Below, piece by piece: positions 45,425 through 57,049 of a stretch of 64,000 nucleotides of DNA (position 1 is its first letter; each line of letters begins with the position of its first letter). The DNA lies in assembly GCA_034440615.1 (NCBI GenBank), contig JAOTOM010004628.1, positions 124,001 to 188,000 of the forward strand, read 5' to 3'. The notes beneath the pieces are model-generated. The model saw nothing but the letters and a program-made list of their open reading frames with translations. It was not told the DNA's origin and ran no database searches. This DNA is from Ashinkailepas kermadecensis. Taxonomy: Eukaryota; Arthropoda; Thecostraca; Neolepadidae. The position numbers and the translations under genes are program-made.

Positions 45425-48345
45425 GACGGTCGTGTCGCACGGGGAGCTCGCCTGTGACCCGACACTGGACGGTCGTGTCGCACGGGGAGCTCGCCTGTGA
45501 CCTGACACTGGACGGTCGTGTCGCACGGGGAGCTCGCCTGTGACCTGACACTGGTCGGCCGTGTCACACGGGGAGCTCGCCTGTGACCTGACACTGGACG
45601 GCCGTGTCGCACGGGGAGCTCGCCTGTGACCTGACACTGGACGGTCGTGTCACACGGGGAGCTCGCCTGTGACCTGACACTGGACGGTCGTGTCACACGG
45701 GGAGCTCGCCTGTGACCCGACACTGGACGGTCGTGTCGCACGGGGAGCTCGCCTGTGACCCGACACTGGACGGTCGTGTCACACGAGGGGCTCGCCTGTG
45801 ACCCGACACTGGACGGTCGTGTAACACGAGGGGCTCGCCTGTGACCTGACACTGGACGGTCGTGTCGCACGGGGAGCTCGCCTGTGACCCGACACTGGAC
45901 GGTCGTGTCGCACGGGGAGCTCGCCTGTGACCCGACACTGGACGGTCGTGTCACACGAGGGGCTCGCCTGTGACCTGACACTGGACGGTCGTGTCACACG
46001 GGGAGCTCGCCTGTGACCCGACACTGGACGGTCGTGTCACACGAGGGGCTCGCCTGTGACCTGACACTGGACGGTCGTGTCGCACGGGGAGCTCGCCTGT
46101 GACCCGACACTGGACGGCCGTGTCGCACGGGGAGCTCGCCTGTGACCTGACACTGGTCGGTCGTGTCGCACGGGGAGCTCGCCTGTGACCTGACACTGGT
46201 CGGTCGTGTCGCACGGGGAGCTCGCCTGTGACCTGACGCTGGTCGGCCGTGTCGCACGGGGAGCTCGCCTGTGACCTGACACTGGGCGGTCGTGTCGCAC
46301 GGGGAGCTCGCCTGTGACCCGACACTGGACGGTCGTGTCGCACGGGGAGCTCGCCTGTGACCTGACGCTGGTCGGCCGTGTCGCACGGGGAGCTCGCCTG
46401 TGACCTGACACTGGTCGGTCGTGTCGCACGGGGAGCTCGCCTGTGACCCGACACTGGACGGTCGTGTCGCACGGGGAGCTCGCCTGTGACCTGACACTGG
46501 ACGGTCGTGTCGCACGGGGAGCTCGCCTGTGACCTGACACTGGACGGTCGTGTCGCACGGGGAGCTCGCCTGTGACCCGACACTGGTCGGTCGTGTCGCA
46601 CGGGGAGCTCGCCTGTGACCCGACACTGGACGGCCGTGTCGCACGGGGAGCTCGCCTGTGACCTGACACTGGACGGTCGTGTCGCACGGGGAGCTCGCCT
46701 GTGACCTGACACTGGACGGTCGTGTCGCACGGGGAGCTCGCCTGTGACCCGACACTGGTCGGTCGTGTCGCACGGGGAGCTCGCCTGTGACCCGACACTG
46801 GACGGCCGTGTCGCACGGGGAGCTCGCCTGTGACCTGACACTGGACGGTCGTGTCGCACGGGGAGCTCGCCTGTGACCTGACACTGGTCGGTCGTGTCGC
46901 ACGGGGAGCTCGCCTGTGACCTGACACTGGACGGCCGTGTCGCACGGGGAGCTCGCCTGTGACCTGACACTGGTCGGTCGTGTCGCACGGGGAGCTCGCC
47001 TGTGACCCGACACTGGTCGGTCGTGTCGCACGGGGAGCTCGCCTGTGACCTGACACTGGTCGGTCGTGTCGCACGGGGAGCTCGCCTGTGACCTGACACT
47101 GGTCGGCCGTGTCGCACGGGGAGCTCGCCTGTGACCCGACACTGGACGGCCGTGTCGCACGGGGAGCTCGCCTGTGACCTGACGTTGGTTGGCCGTGTCG
47201 CACGGGGAGCTCGCCTGTGACCTGACACTGGTCGGTCGTGTCACACGAGGGGCTCGCCTGTGACCTGACGTTGGTTGGCCGTGTCGCACGGGGAGCTCGC
47301 CTGTGACCTGACACTGGTCGGTCGTGTCACACGAGGGGCTCGCCTGTGACCTGACACTGGTCGGTCGTGTCGCACGGGGAGCTCGCCTGTGACCTGACAC
47401 TGGACGGTCGTGTCGCACGGGGAGCTCGCCTGTGACCCGACACTGGACGGCCGTGTCGCACGGGGAGCTCGCCTGTGACCTGACACTGGACGGTCGTGTC
47501 GCACGGGGAGCTCGCCTGTGACCTGACACTGGACGGCCGTGTCGCACGGGGAGCTCGCCTGTGACCTGACACTGGACGGTCGTGTCGCACGGGGAGCTCG
47601 CCTGTGACCCGACACTGGACGGCCGTGTCGCACGGGGAGCTCGCCTGTGACCTGACACTGGTCGGTCGTGTCACACGAGGGGCTCTCCTGTGACCTGACA
47701 CTGGTTGGCCGTGTCGCACGGGGAGCTCGCCTGTGACCTGACACTGGTCGGTCGTGTCACACGAGGGGCTCGCCTGTGACCTGACACTGGTTGGCCGTGT
47801 CGCACGGGGAGCTCGCCTGTGACCTGACACTGGACGGTCGTGTCACACGGGGAGCTCGCCTGTGACCCGACACTGGACGGCCGTGTCGCACGGGGAGCTC
47901 GCCTGTGACCTGACACTGGACTGTCGTGTCGCACGGGGGGCTCGCCTGTGACCTGACACTGGACGGCCGTGTCGCACGGGGAGCTCGCCTGTGACCTGAC
48001 ACTGGACGGTCGTGTCGCACGGGGAGCTCGCCTGTGACCTGACACTGGACGGCCGTGTCGCACGGGGAGCTCGCCTGTGACCTGACGCTGGACGGCCGTG
48101 TCGCACGGGGAGCTCGCCTGTGACCTGACACTGGTCGGTCGTGTCACACGGGGAGCTCGCCTGTGACCTGACGTTGGTTGGCCGTGTCGCACGGGGAGCT
48201 CGCCTGTGACCTGACACTGGTCGGTCGTGTCACACGAGGGGCTCGCCTGTGACCTGACACTGGTCGGTCGTGTCGCACGGGGAGCTCGCCTGTGACCTGA
48301 CACTGGTCGGTCGTGTCACACGAGGGGCTCGCATGTGACCTGACA
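45425..48345. repeat. 43-bp minisatellite, about 68 copies (largest array)
   Basis: Units contain GTGTCGCACGGGGAGCTCGC, then CTGTGACCTGACACTGG(A/T)CGG. Variants include GACCCGACAC, CTGACGCTGG/CTGACGTTGG and a linked form, TCACACGAGGGGCTC. The linked form is concentrated towards both ends (45780-46060, 47230-48340) and is absent from the middle. The minus strand lacks stops, so frames of up to 554 codons overlap. I do not call them genes. Confidence 0.98.
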
Positions 48346-48439
48346 CGGGCCGGCCGGCAGCCAATTGCACCGGTTGTGCGGCGGTGTACCTGCCGTCCGA
48401 CTGAGTGTCAGGTCCGGTCCGGCCAACAGCATGCGGTCG
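48346..48439. other. Short spacer
   Basis: Unique sequence between two arrays. Confidence 0.4.
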
Positions 48440-48680
48440 GCAGCCGCTCCTGCCCAGCTCCCTGCTCAGCTCCCTGCCCGACCGACTGTCTACCGCTCCG
48501 GCCCAGCTCCCTGTCCGACCGACTGTCAACCGCTCCGGCCCACCTCCCTGCCCGACCGACTGTCAACCGCTCCGGCCCAGCTCCCTGTCCGACCGACTGT
48601 CAACCGCTCCGGCCCAGCTCCCTGCCCGACCGACTGTCAACCGCTCCGGCCCAGCTCCCTGCCCGACCGTCAGCCGCTCT
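48440..48680. repeat. 37-bp minisatellite, about 6 copies
   Basis: Units contain CGACCGACTGTCAACCGCTC then CGGCCCAGCTCCCTG. The first copies are shorter. Confidence 0.94.
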
Positions 48681-49701
48681 GCTGGCTGGGAGACGGTGGC
48701 TGGTGGAGCCGCAGCCACGCGTCCGGCTGGCTATCGGCGCACACCATGCGGTCGTTCGTCTGGCCGCCGGCACGGTCATCGCTCGCAATACTGCCGACTC
48801 ACGCCGCGCTCGTGCGGAACGCGGGTGTTGGCGAAGCCGTTTACAAGGCAGTTACGCCCACGCACTGCCAGCAACCGTGACTGAGGTTTCCAATCCTTTG
48901 GATTATCAATGTATTGAGGACCGGTCCATGAAGCGGTGCACTGGCTTGGCGCCAGTGCACATATCACGTCACAAAGAAGCGTGCCAGTGCGCATGTCACG
49001 TGGCAAGTAGCGCACGAGGTCATTGAAGGACAGATTATGCCATTACTGGGATTATAATTTCATTGCGTTCTTTGCAGCATGTGATGCATGTCCATCCCAT
49101 GCCAGAGTGCCATGGACAACTGACATTTTTACCGGGCCAGAGGGGCTAAGATGGAGTCAACGGTTGGAAGCAAACATTTGATCCTATTTTGAAGTTGTAT
49201 TATTGCCGGTAAGTACTAAGTCGGCTGTCTTCGCTCATTTTCAGGGACCTTGTAGTGAACCAGACCGCATGTTCTCACAAAGCGAGTTCAAGCCTGATTT
49301 TCATCCCGGTGAAACTTGGTCGGTGTGGGAAGGCGCTGGGAAGTGCAGGTACCATTTGAGTGTGAAATGCCCATGTACCATACATCCAACACGATCATTG
49401 GTGAACACCCGAATACGCTGGGGCTGACTATTGATCCTTGGGAGCCTGCTTGAGACAGGAATGGTTGGTCGCCTTCTCACACATCAGTTGCGGCCATTTG
49501 GATAGCTGGGGAACTGCTCCGCGTCAGGTTCACATCGGGACAACGTTGTGTTGCGGATCCCACTGTCGACCGCCGTCGGACGTCTCTGACAGATCGATCG
49601 TCGCTACTGACGATACTTATGTATATTGAGCGTGTGTAACTAGGCGCCAGCCCGGCGGTGCGAATATGTCGTCATCGGTGCGGTGTTTCGGTGTGTAGAC
49701 T
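48681..49701. other. Unique sequence
   Basis: No gene recognised. It ends at a 5'-truncated SINE. Confidence 0.4.
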
Positions 49702-49762
49702 CTACATGACACAGCAGTCGACGTGTCGTAAAAACCAATAACCAATAATCTGTGTGTAGACT
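49691..49762 (+). mobile_element. 5'-truncated SINE (about 50 bp) with 11-bp target-site duplication
   Basis: Only the 3' end is present (49702-49751): CTACATGAC, then GTCGACGTGTCGTAAAA and ACCAATAACCAATAA, as in the full copies. The flanking GTGTGTAGACT at 49691-49701 and 49752-49762 shows that the element inserted already truncated. Confidence 0.92.
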
Positions 49763-50489
49763 TGAAGGGGCGGGTAGAACATGCCGGAGGTCTGGAAATG
49801 ATATGTCGTGAGTTCGAAGTCATCCAGACGGCAGGCTGTGAGAGTATGATCCGTCCAAAATATTATGTTCGGTTTGCCATTCGAGGCTGTCCAGACGACT
49901 AAGAGTTTATCGGACATCCGGTAGATTCCATCCTGAACGCGCAGTATATGTTTATGGTACTTGCTCGATGGTTACGACCGTAGCGTTTTTTTTCTTGAGA
50001 CTCCCTGAACGTGACACATAAGCACTTAAGCTAAGACATGGGTACCATATGGCTGACTCTCCGAACACGGAAATCAAGATTCTGTCGGACGTCCCTTACA
50101 CGTTATCTTCGCGGCCTCGAGCGCATGCATAGTTGGGCACATGCAACCTTCGACAGTACGTTGGGTAATGATACAGGCTAGTGGCTTGACGAAGCAAGAG
50201 AAACCTGACCTATGTATGGCACCACGCTTTCAGTTTTCCGTGAATCTTGGACCATTTTGCTGATAGTGAAGCGTCCATTAGGCGTCGGGGTGTGATCCAA
50301 TTTCGTCAGAGCACTATGCAGCCGGGGGAGGCGCATCGTCCAGGCTGACTGCACGCGAGGACCTCATACGGTGAACAGGCAAAGTCTCAGCGCAGACTGT
50401 TGGAGGCCCGGATTACCGCTGGCCAGCAACGACACCACATCACAGCTTAGTCCCGACGTGGGGCCCCATGGCAGTGCAGTATCAGTTGA
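49763..50489. other. Unique sequence
   Basis: A 9-T run lies near 49986. No recognised gene. Confidence 0.4.
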
Positions 50490-50870
50490 AGCCGTCTGCT
50501 GCTTCCACTGTGCCTCGGGGTCCACCTCGGGGCTCAAGTCCGCCCTCTGCTCCGGGGTGCTCGGCTCAAGTCCGCCCTCGGCTCCGGGGTGCTCGGCTCA
50601 AGTCCGCCCTCGACTCGGAGTGCTGAGCTCAAGTCAGCCGTCGATTCCGGGGTGCTGGGCTAAAGTCAGCCCTCTATGATACCGGGGTGCCGGGCTCACG
50701 TACTTAATCCGCCCTCGACTCCGGGGTGCTGGGCCCAAGTCAGTCATGTTCGAACCTCAATGATAGTACCGCGGATCTGGCGGGCAGTCGCACGGACGTG
50801 ACTTAGTAGTGCGGACAGTCGCACGGACGTGACCTAGTAGTGCGGACAGTCGCACGGAAACGTGACATGG
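50490..50870. repeat. Minisatellites of about 31 bp and about 30 bp
   Basis: CCGGGGTGCTCGGCTCAAGT followed by CCGCCCTC, about seven times at 50495-50745, diverging to the right. Then a second repeat, GCGGACAGTCGCACGGACGT, about three times at 50775-50865. Confidence 0.88.
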
Positions 50871-51206
50871 CAGTGCGCGGTCCTCTCCGTGGGTAGTAGC
50901 GGCCATCATTGTATTTCGGGAGGGTGTGAAATGTAGGCGTGCGCTTGTGTCGATTGCGCCATCCGTTGGAATCCAGTCCGATATCAGGAGTTCAAGGCAG
51001 GAGCTCAAGGCAGATGGTGTCCCAACTCACGCGCCCCCAGTGGCCACGGATGTGGTTCTGCGCTCTACGAACGTCGGACTTCGGACGTGTCTGGATCCGC
51101 CGGGGCAGGCACTTGCTCATCGGCTGTTCATCGTTGGGTGTCATCAGGGAGGACGGCAGCTTGAGTAGCTGGATCACACCAGTGGGCGATCAACTGGTTA
51201 AGTGAC
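50871..51206. other. Unique sequence
   Basis: No feature recognised. Confidence 0.4.
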
Positions 51207-51572
51207 CTACGGCTGCCAGGGTGGGCGGCAGATGGGCGGGACAGTGACCTACGACTGCCGGGGTGGGCGGCAGATGGGCGGGACAGTGACCTACGGCTGC
51301 CGGGGTGGGCGGCAGATGGGCGGGACAGTGACAAACGGCTGCCGGGGTGGGCGGCAGATGGGCGGGACAGTGACCTACGGCTGCCGGGGTGGGCGGCAGA
51401 TGGGCGGGACAGTGACCTACGGCTGCCGGGGTGGGCGGCAGATGGGCGGGACAGTGACCAACGGCTGCCGGGGTGGGCGGCAGATGGGCGGGACAGTGAC
51501 CTACGGCTGCCGGGGTGGGCGGCAGATGGGCGGGACAGTGACCTACGGCTGCCGGGGTGGGCGGCAGATGAG
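51207..51572. repeat. 42-bp minisatellite, 9 copies
   Basis: Highly uniform units with GGCGGCAGATGGGCGGGACA then GTGACCTACGGCTGCCGGGG. The only variants are ACAAACGG/ACCAACGG and a few others. The period is a multiple of three. Confidence 0.97.
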
Positions 51573-52011
51573 CTGGAGACAGTTCACCAGCTGCGCGTTC
51601 ATCTCATTGCTCAGGGTAGAGTGTCTCCGCGTTGAGAGGGAAGCGAGGCTGTGGCCAGCATTGTGAAGTTGTGAATGAAGAGCACTATCCAACCGGTGCG
51701 GAGTGCTGCACGGGGCTGCTCCTCCGGGCGGTACATGCTGGAGGTGACTAAGCGGTCTGGTGGGCGGCGGACGACGCTCACCGTCGACGGCCGGGTGCTG
51801 CACCACCTCGACATTCAGTGTCCAGCAGTCGGCCGGCTGGTATGCGAGGCTCTCCGTCTCCTCGTGGTGCGGGAATGCCGCCGGCCGTGCCGCTGCCAGG
51901 TTCCCGGAGGTCATTACGAGCCGAACCACCCGCTGTGCCTCTTCCAGGTGCGACTGGGTCGTGACGAGCCACGGAGCCGATGTGTCTTGGTGGGCGGCTC
52001 TCCGGATCGTC
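51573..52011. other. GC-rich unique sequence
   Basis: Open on both strands but with no recognised domain. Confidence 0.4.
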
Positions 52012-52185
52012 GGTGACTGGTGACGAACTGGCTGTGGAGTGTCTCAGCAGCTCGGTGTCGCCCGGTGGTGACTGGTGACGAACTGGCTGTGGAGTGTCTC
52101 GGCAGCTCGGTGTCGCCCGGTGGTGACTGGTGACGAACTGGCTGTGGAGTGTCTCGGCAGCTCGGTGTCGCCCGGTGGTGACTGT
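52012..52185. repeat. 55-bp tandem repeat, three copies
   Basis: Near-identical units with GGTGACTGGTGACGAACTGG then TCTCGGCAGCTCGGTGTCGC. Confidence 0.95.
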
Positions 52186-52407
52186 GTCATATCCGAAAAC
52201 CGCGTGTACTGGAATGAGGTCTAATGGGATTGAACTTCTGGGAATTAGGGGATAAAGTGGGCGCTCCATGCCCTCGTTGTCGAAGCGCCCGTAAGCCCCA
52301 ATAATCGATAGCGGAAAAGTTTTGTTTTTGCTGAATTTCAAAAGTTCCGGACAAGTAATTGGTGCAAAGAAGCAATGGAAAGCAAGAAGCCTAAACAAAA
52401 TTGATAG
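52186..52407. other. Unique spacer
   Basis: AT-richer sequence between two arrays; nothing recognised. Confidence 0.4.
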
Positions 52408-54072
52408 GTGACAGAAGGAGCAGAGTGGCATCGATAGGTGACAGGAGCAGAGTGGCATCGATAGGTGACAGGAGCAGAGTGGCATCGATAGGTGACAGGA
52501 GCAGAGTGGCATCGATAGGTGACGGGAGCAGAGTGGCATCGATAGGTGACGGGAGCAGAGTGGCATCGATAGGTGACAGGAGCAGAGTGGCATCGATAGG
52601 TGACGGGAGCAGAGTGGCATCGATAGGTGACAAGGAGCAGAGTGGCATCGATAGGTGACAAGGAGCAGAGTGGCATCGATAGGCGACAGGAGCAGAGTGG
52701 CATCGATAGGTGACAAGGAGCAGAGTGGCATCGATAGGTGACAAGGAGCAGAGTGGCATCGATAGGTGACAAGGAGCAGAGTGGCATCGATAGGTGACAG
52801 GAGCAGAGTGGCATCGATAAGGTGACAGAAAGAGCAGAGTGGCATCGATAAGGTGACAGAAAGAGCAGAGTGGCATCGATAAGGTGACAGAAAGAGCAGA
52901 GTGGCATCGATAGGTGACAAGGAGCAGAGTGGCATCGATAGGTGACAAGGAGCAGAGTGGCATCGATAAGGTGACAGAAGGAGCAAAGTGGCATCGATAA
53001 GGTGACAGAAGAAGCAGTGGCATCGATAGGTGACAAGGAGCAGAGTGGCATCGATAGGTGACAGGAGCAGAGTGGCATCGATAAGGTGACAAGGAGCATA
53101 GTGGCATCGATAAGGTGACAAGGAGCATAGTGGCATCGATAAGGTGACAAGGAGCATAGTGGCATCGATAAGGTGACAGAAGGAGCAGAGTGGCATCGAT
53201 AAGGTGACAGAAGGAGCAAAGTGGCATCGATAAGGTGACAGAAAGAGCAGAGTGGCGTCGATAGGTGACAAGGAGCAGAGTGGCATCGATAGGTGACAAG
53301 GAGCAGAGTGGCATCGATAGGTGACAAGGAGCAGAGTGGCATCGATAGGTGACAAGGAGCAGAGTGGCATCGATAAGGTGACAAGGAGCATAGTGGCATC
53401 GATAAGGTGACAGAAGGAGCAGAGTGGCATCGATAAGGTGACGAAGGAGCAAAGTGGCATCGATAAGGTGACAGAAAGAGCAGAGTGGCATCGATAGGTG
53501 ACAAGGAGCAGAGTGGCATCGATAGGTGACAAGGAGCAGAGTGGCATCGATAAGGTGACAGAAGGAGCAAAGTGGCATCGATAAGGTGACAGAAGCAGTG
53601 GCATCGATAGGTGACAAGGAGCAGAGTGGCATCGATAGGTGACAAGGAGCAGAGTGGCATCGATAAGGTGACAAGGAGCAGAGTGGCATCGATAAGGTGA
53701 CAAGGAGCAGAGTGGCATCGATAAGGTGACAAGGAGCAGAGTGGCATCGATAAGGTGACAGAAGGAGCAGAGTGGCATCGATAAGGTGACAGAAGGAGCA
53801 AAGTGGCATCGATAAGGTGACAGAAAGAGCAGAGTGGCATCGATAGGTGACAAGGAGCAGAGTGGCATCGATAGGTGACAAGGAGAGTGGCATCGATAGG
53901 TGACAAGGAGCAGAGTGGCATCGATAAGGTGACAGAAGGAGCAGAGTGGCATCGATAAGGTGACATAAAGAGCAGAGTGGCATCGATAAGGTGACAGAAA
54001 GAGCAGAGTGGCATCGATAAGGTGACAGGAGCAGTGGCATCGATAAGGTGACAGGAGTAGAGTGGCAACGAT
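52408..54072. repeat. 27-31-bp minisatellite with ATCGATA in each unit, about 58 copies
   Basis: Units contain AGAGTGGCATCGATAGGTGA then CA(A)GGAGC. Length differs by GATA/GATAAG and by CAGGAGC, CAAGGAGC or CAGAAAGAGC. Blocks of several unequal units recur, for example a block around 52900-53040 that is seen again around 53500-53640. The minus strand is open in all three frames (up to 770 codons). Confidence 0.97.
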
Positions 54073-54479
54073 AATGCGGCATGGCAGCATGGTTATTTGT
54101 TTATTTAAAGGCTACACCCAGTTGCAGCTCAAGTCAAGTTGTGTGCGACAGGATCGTAATATGCAGCCATGGTCATGATCAAAATAATTACTCGTAGCGT
54201 TGCGCCGTCCGAATTCATGCCAAAAAACGAACTATGGCAACACGGGTAAAAGTGTAGCCATATAAAGTACACGTTATACGCGCACCCATATACAGTCGCC
54301 AGCCAATACAGCCGCTCGCTTGCTTCTTCACACTGGCACGAAAGGCCTATATGTTTGATATGGATCGGGTAGAATACATCACTATAAGGTGTTCTTATGA
54401 CTGGGCGCACGAGAGAAATCAGCGCGTTAACACCTATGCCATTGAATATTGTATATGAAAAAGTTTGTCTTAATACATT
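54073..54479. other. AT-rich unique sequence
   Basis: No feature recognised. Confidence 0.4.
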
Positions 54480-54620
54480 GGATATTGATGCACTGGTACA
54501 TCAGGATGTGTGGCCGAGTTGGATATTGATGCACTGGTACATCAGGATGTGTGGACGAGGGGTCTAATGACACGACTCGACCCCGGCCGCCAGCCATGGC
54601 TCAGTTGCGAGTTCGGATCC
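54480..54620 (+). mobile_element. 41-bp duplication and possible tRNA-derived SINE head
   Basis: GATATTGATGCACTGGTACA is duplicated at 54481 and 54522. The second copy leads into GTGTGGACGAGGGG and, about 60 bp later, GCGAGTTCGGATCC, the same A/B-box-like pair as at 18955-19070. Because the duplication includes the 5' edge of this sequence, a nested or partial second copy is possible. Confidence 0.4.
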
Positions 54621-57049
54621 GCAGATCTGCGGGACTGTTCTCGACACACACCAACAGGACCCCAACGGTCGCCTGCTTTCTCGGTAATATGCTTAATAAG
54701 CAGCCCTCCCGAACCTTCGACGGGTTGGGATGCAGTTTTGTTCCTGATTTAATGGACTGGGGTGTGCAGTCGAGATATAGAGAAAGGATGTATTATCATT
54801 TTCTCTGATATAGCCTTGTTAGGAAGTACAACGGCCCATCGAACTTGAGTGATCAAGTGGAGCGACGTTGCAGAGCTGCAGCAGTGCCACGTGATAAATG
54901 TATGCTGCATCTTCTCAAGCTGGTCTAGTCTTTTCTCTGGAACGCCCAACGCCACAACATTTGAACTTAAAGATCGAACCGACCTTCGGGAAATGGGCCG
55001 CTAAGGGAGTGGTGATCATTTGAAACCTCTGCCGGCATTCACTTCCAAGTAATCTGATCAACAGTCCAAATGCCCTTCTCTCTGGATCTCGTGAAACGTG
55101 TGGCGTACATTAGATATGTTGGAGCCAAAGTGCATGGTATAATTATTCCCCGAAATCTGAGGGAGGTATCCATATGTGGTCGCAAGAAGGAAACAAGTCG
55201 ATTCAAGTAAGTGCGTTCATAGACAGAAACTTCCTAAAATATTTAGTTTCAAAACCGAATTGTCAGTCCATTCTTTACATGCATCACTATAGGCCTAATG
55301 CTCAGGTAATACATTATTGATGTTGAATTGGCAAAACGAAAAGTACGCAAAGCCCTCCCTTGAGTGCATTAGTGATCGTTGTTTCTCGTGAAAAATATAT
55401 ATCTCCTTGCATAACTGTTTCGGAAGATATGCTGTTAGTATCGGCGAGCTGCAGGAAAGAAGCTGCCGAAGTGAAAGGATGATACAATAGCCTCTCCCCA
55501 ACTCCCGAACCTCCAGTTCCTGCATTTAATTGCCGTGAGCAATGCAATTGTGCACCGTGGAAAGATTGCTTTCCGGTCACCAAATTTCATGTTCCCATGT
55601 GTTTTTAAGCCTGCCAATAGATGCAGGCATGTGCGCCACTGACGATATAAAATCGAATGGCATCAGATTAAGCTGATTTTATCACAGTTTTGTATACACA
55701 TGGCGTATTTTAGTCATATGCGCAAGATGTTTTTAAAAAAAATTGGATGAAAATTCCACGCGTTTAAAGGAGCCACCTCCAAATTCCTCTTCGTTTCTCG
55801 TGTGGAAAGTTAGCGTTTTATCTGCAGTGCTTCTTTTGTTGTTCCCTGGGGCGGATATGGACGGGTACATAGTAATGCCACCCTCGTCTGATCTGTCTTC
55901 CCACCGTCCCCACCACACCGCCGGCGAAGCTCCGTCGAGAAAATCTCTGGTCAGAGGCTCTCCGCAGCCTGTCTGCTCTGCGTCACGCATTCCGAGCTGC
56001 TTACGGTGCTGCCATCTTGATGGACACTGATTGGCCAGCTTGCAGCGCCATCTGCGCTGGCGGGCGGCTGGCGCGGGCGGCTGTCGTGGGCGGCTGGCGC
56101 GGCGCCCACTCAGCAGCTCAGTGCGGCCTGGGAGCCGGTCCGATGTACCGGTGTGTCGGACCTGCAGCCGTCGGACGAGTGTCGAGTGACTGGGCTGCCC
56201 CCGTCTGGTGGTCGGGTGTCACGTGTGCCCAGTGACTTCGTGTGGACTCGAGCCAGCCGGCAGCGCTATGGGCGGCTTGGCGTCAGTGTTCTCCCGAGAG
56301 GTGCGTACCGGCACGTGGCAGCAATGCCTGCCAGTGGCGTACCGAGGATTGGCTCTATTGGGGGGAACTGATATGGAGGTGCCCACCTACCCCCATTAAA
56401 AAAGTCCCCGGATTTCGATCGCTGCTTTTTCAAAGGAGCCCATTTTGTTTTGTTGTTTAACTAAAATAATCGGTGACCAACTTAATTGCCATGTGAAAGG
56501 GGGTCCAATCTACCACCATCATTTGAGTCACCAGATTTCAACCCTAAGTCTTCCATCCTGTTCGAAAGTTTTTGTTTTGGTATCCCTTGATAAGTGACCT
56601 CACACTGCTGAAATTACACCTGCGCAAATCAATTAAAAAAAAAAGATGTATTCAAATTTCAGGCATTCCAGTTAATATCGCCCGATCGCCAAAGCGCCAT
56701 CGTTCGTGCACGTGTACGCCCGCATTGTGCATTCGGCGCATTCGCCACACCTCGTGCGATTCTCCGGTTTCCGCTAGGCTTCCTACGTTTTGCTAATTGC
56801 TGCCACGTGATAGTCTCGTGCCATATTTGACGTGTGGAATGCTTCGTATGGAAGGGTCGCTGGGAAAATTATATTAATCCAATTCGATGATTAGCTCTCT
56901 TCTTCCCACATGTTCTAGTGGTTAAAGAATCCAGATACCTGCTGAGCTTTGATGCACCTCATCTCTTCGGTTAAATTCTCCCAGATTAGATACCGAACCG
57001 AGGCCCTAGTAGGTGTTATTTTTCCTACCCGTTTCGTTTTTCTTCGTCT
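54621..57049. other. Unique sequence, mixed composition
   Basis: About 2.4 kb without recognisable genes. A minus-strand ORF of 85 codons at 55733-55990 has ordinary composition but no domain. Near 56926, ATGTTCTAGTGGTTAA is faintly A-box-like. Confidence 0.4.

Noticed and set aside
45951..47658. 554- and 425-codon open frames in the 43-bp array
   Set aside because: A repeat with no stop codon on the minus strand gives such frames automatically. The frames overlap each other and have no unique start or domain.
45425..48345. Nuclear-receptor half sites (AGGTCA on the minus strand of most units)
   Set aside because: A six-base word in a repeat is expected by chance, and many units have the changed form GACCCGACAC that destroys it.
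51778..54090. 770-codon minus-strand open frame over the ATCGATA array, plus two other overlapping frames
   Set aside because: All three frames are open because the repeat unit lacks stops on this strand. The products are frame-shifted versions of the same repeat and have no domain.
55733..55990. 85-codon minus-strand ORF as a gene
   Set aside because: Ordinary composition but no domain, no clear splice sites, and an equally long frame on the other strand.
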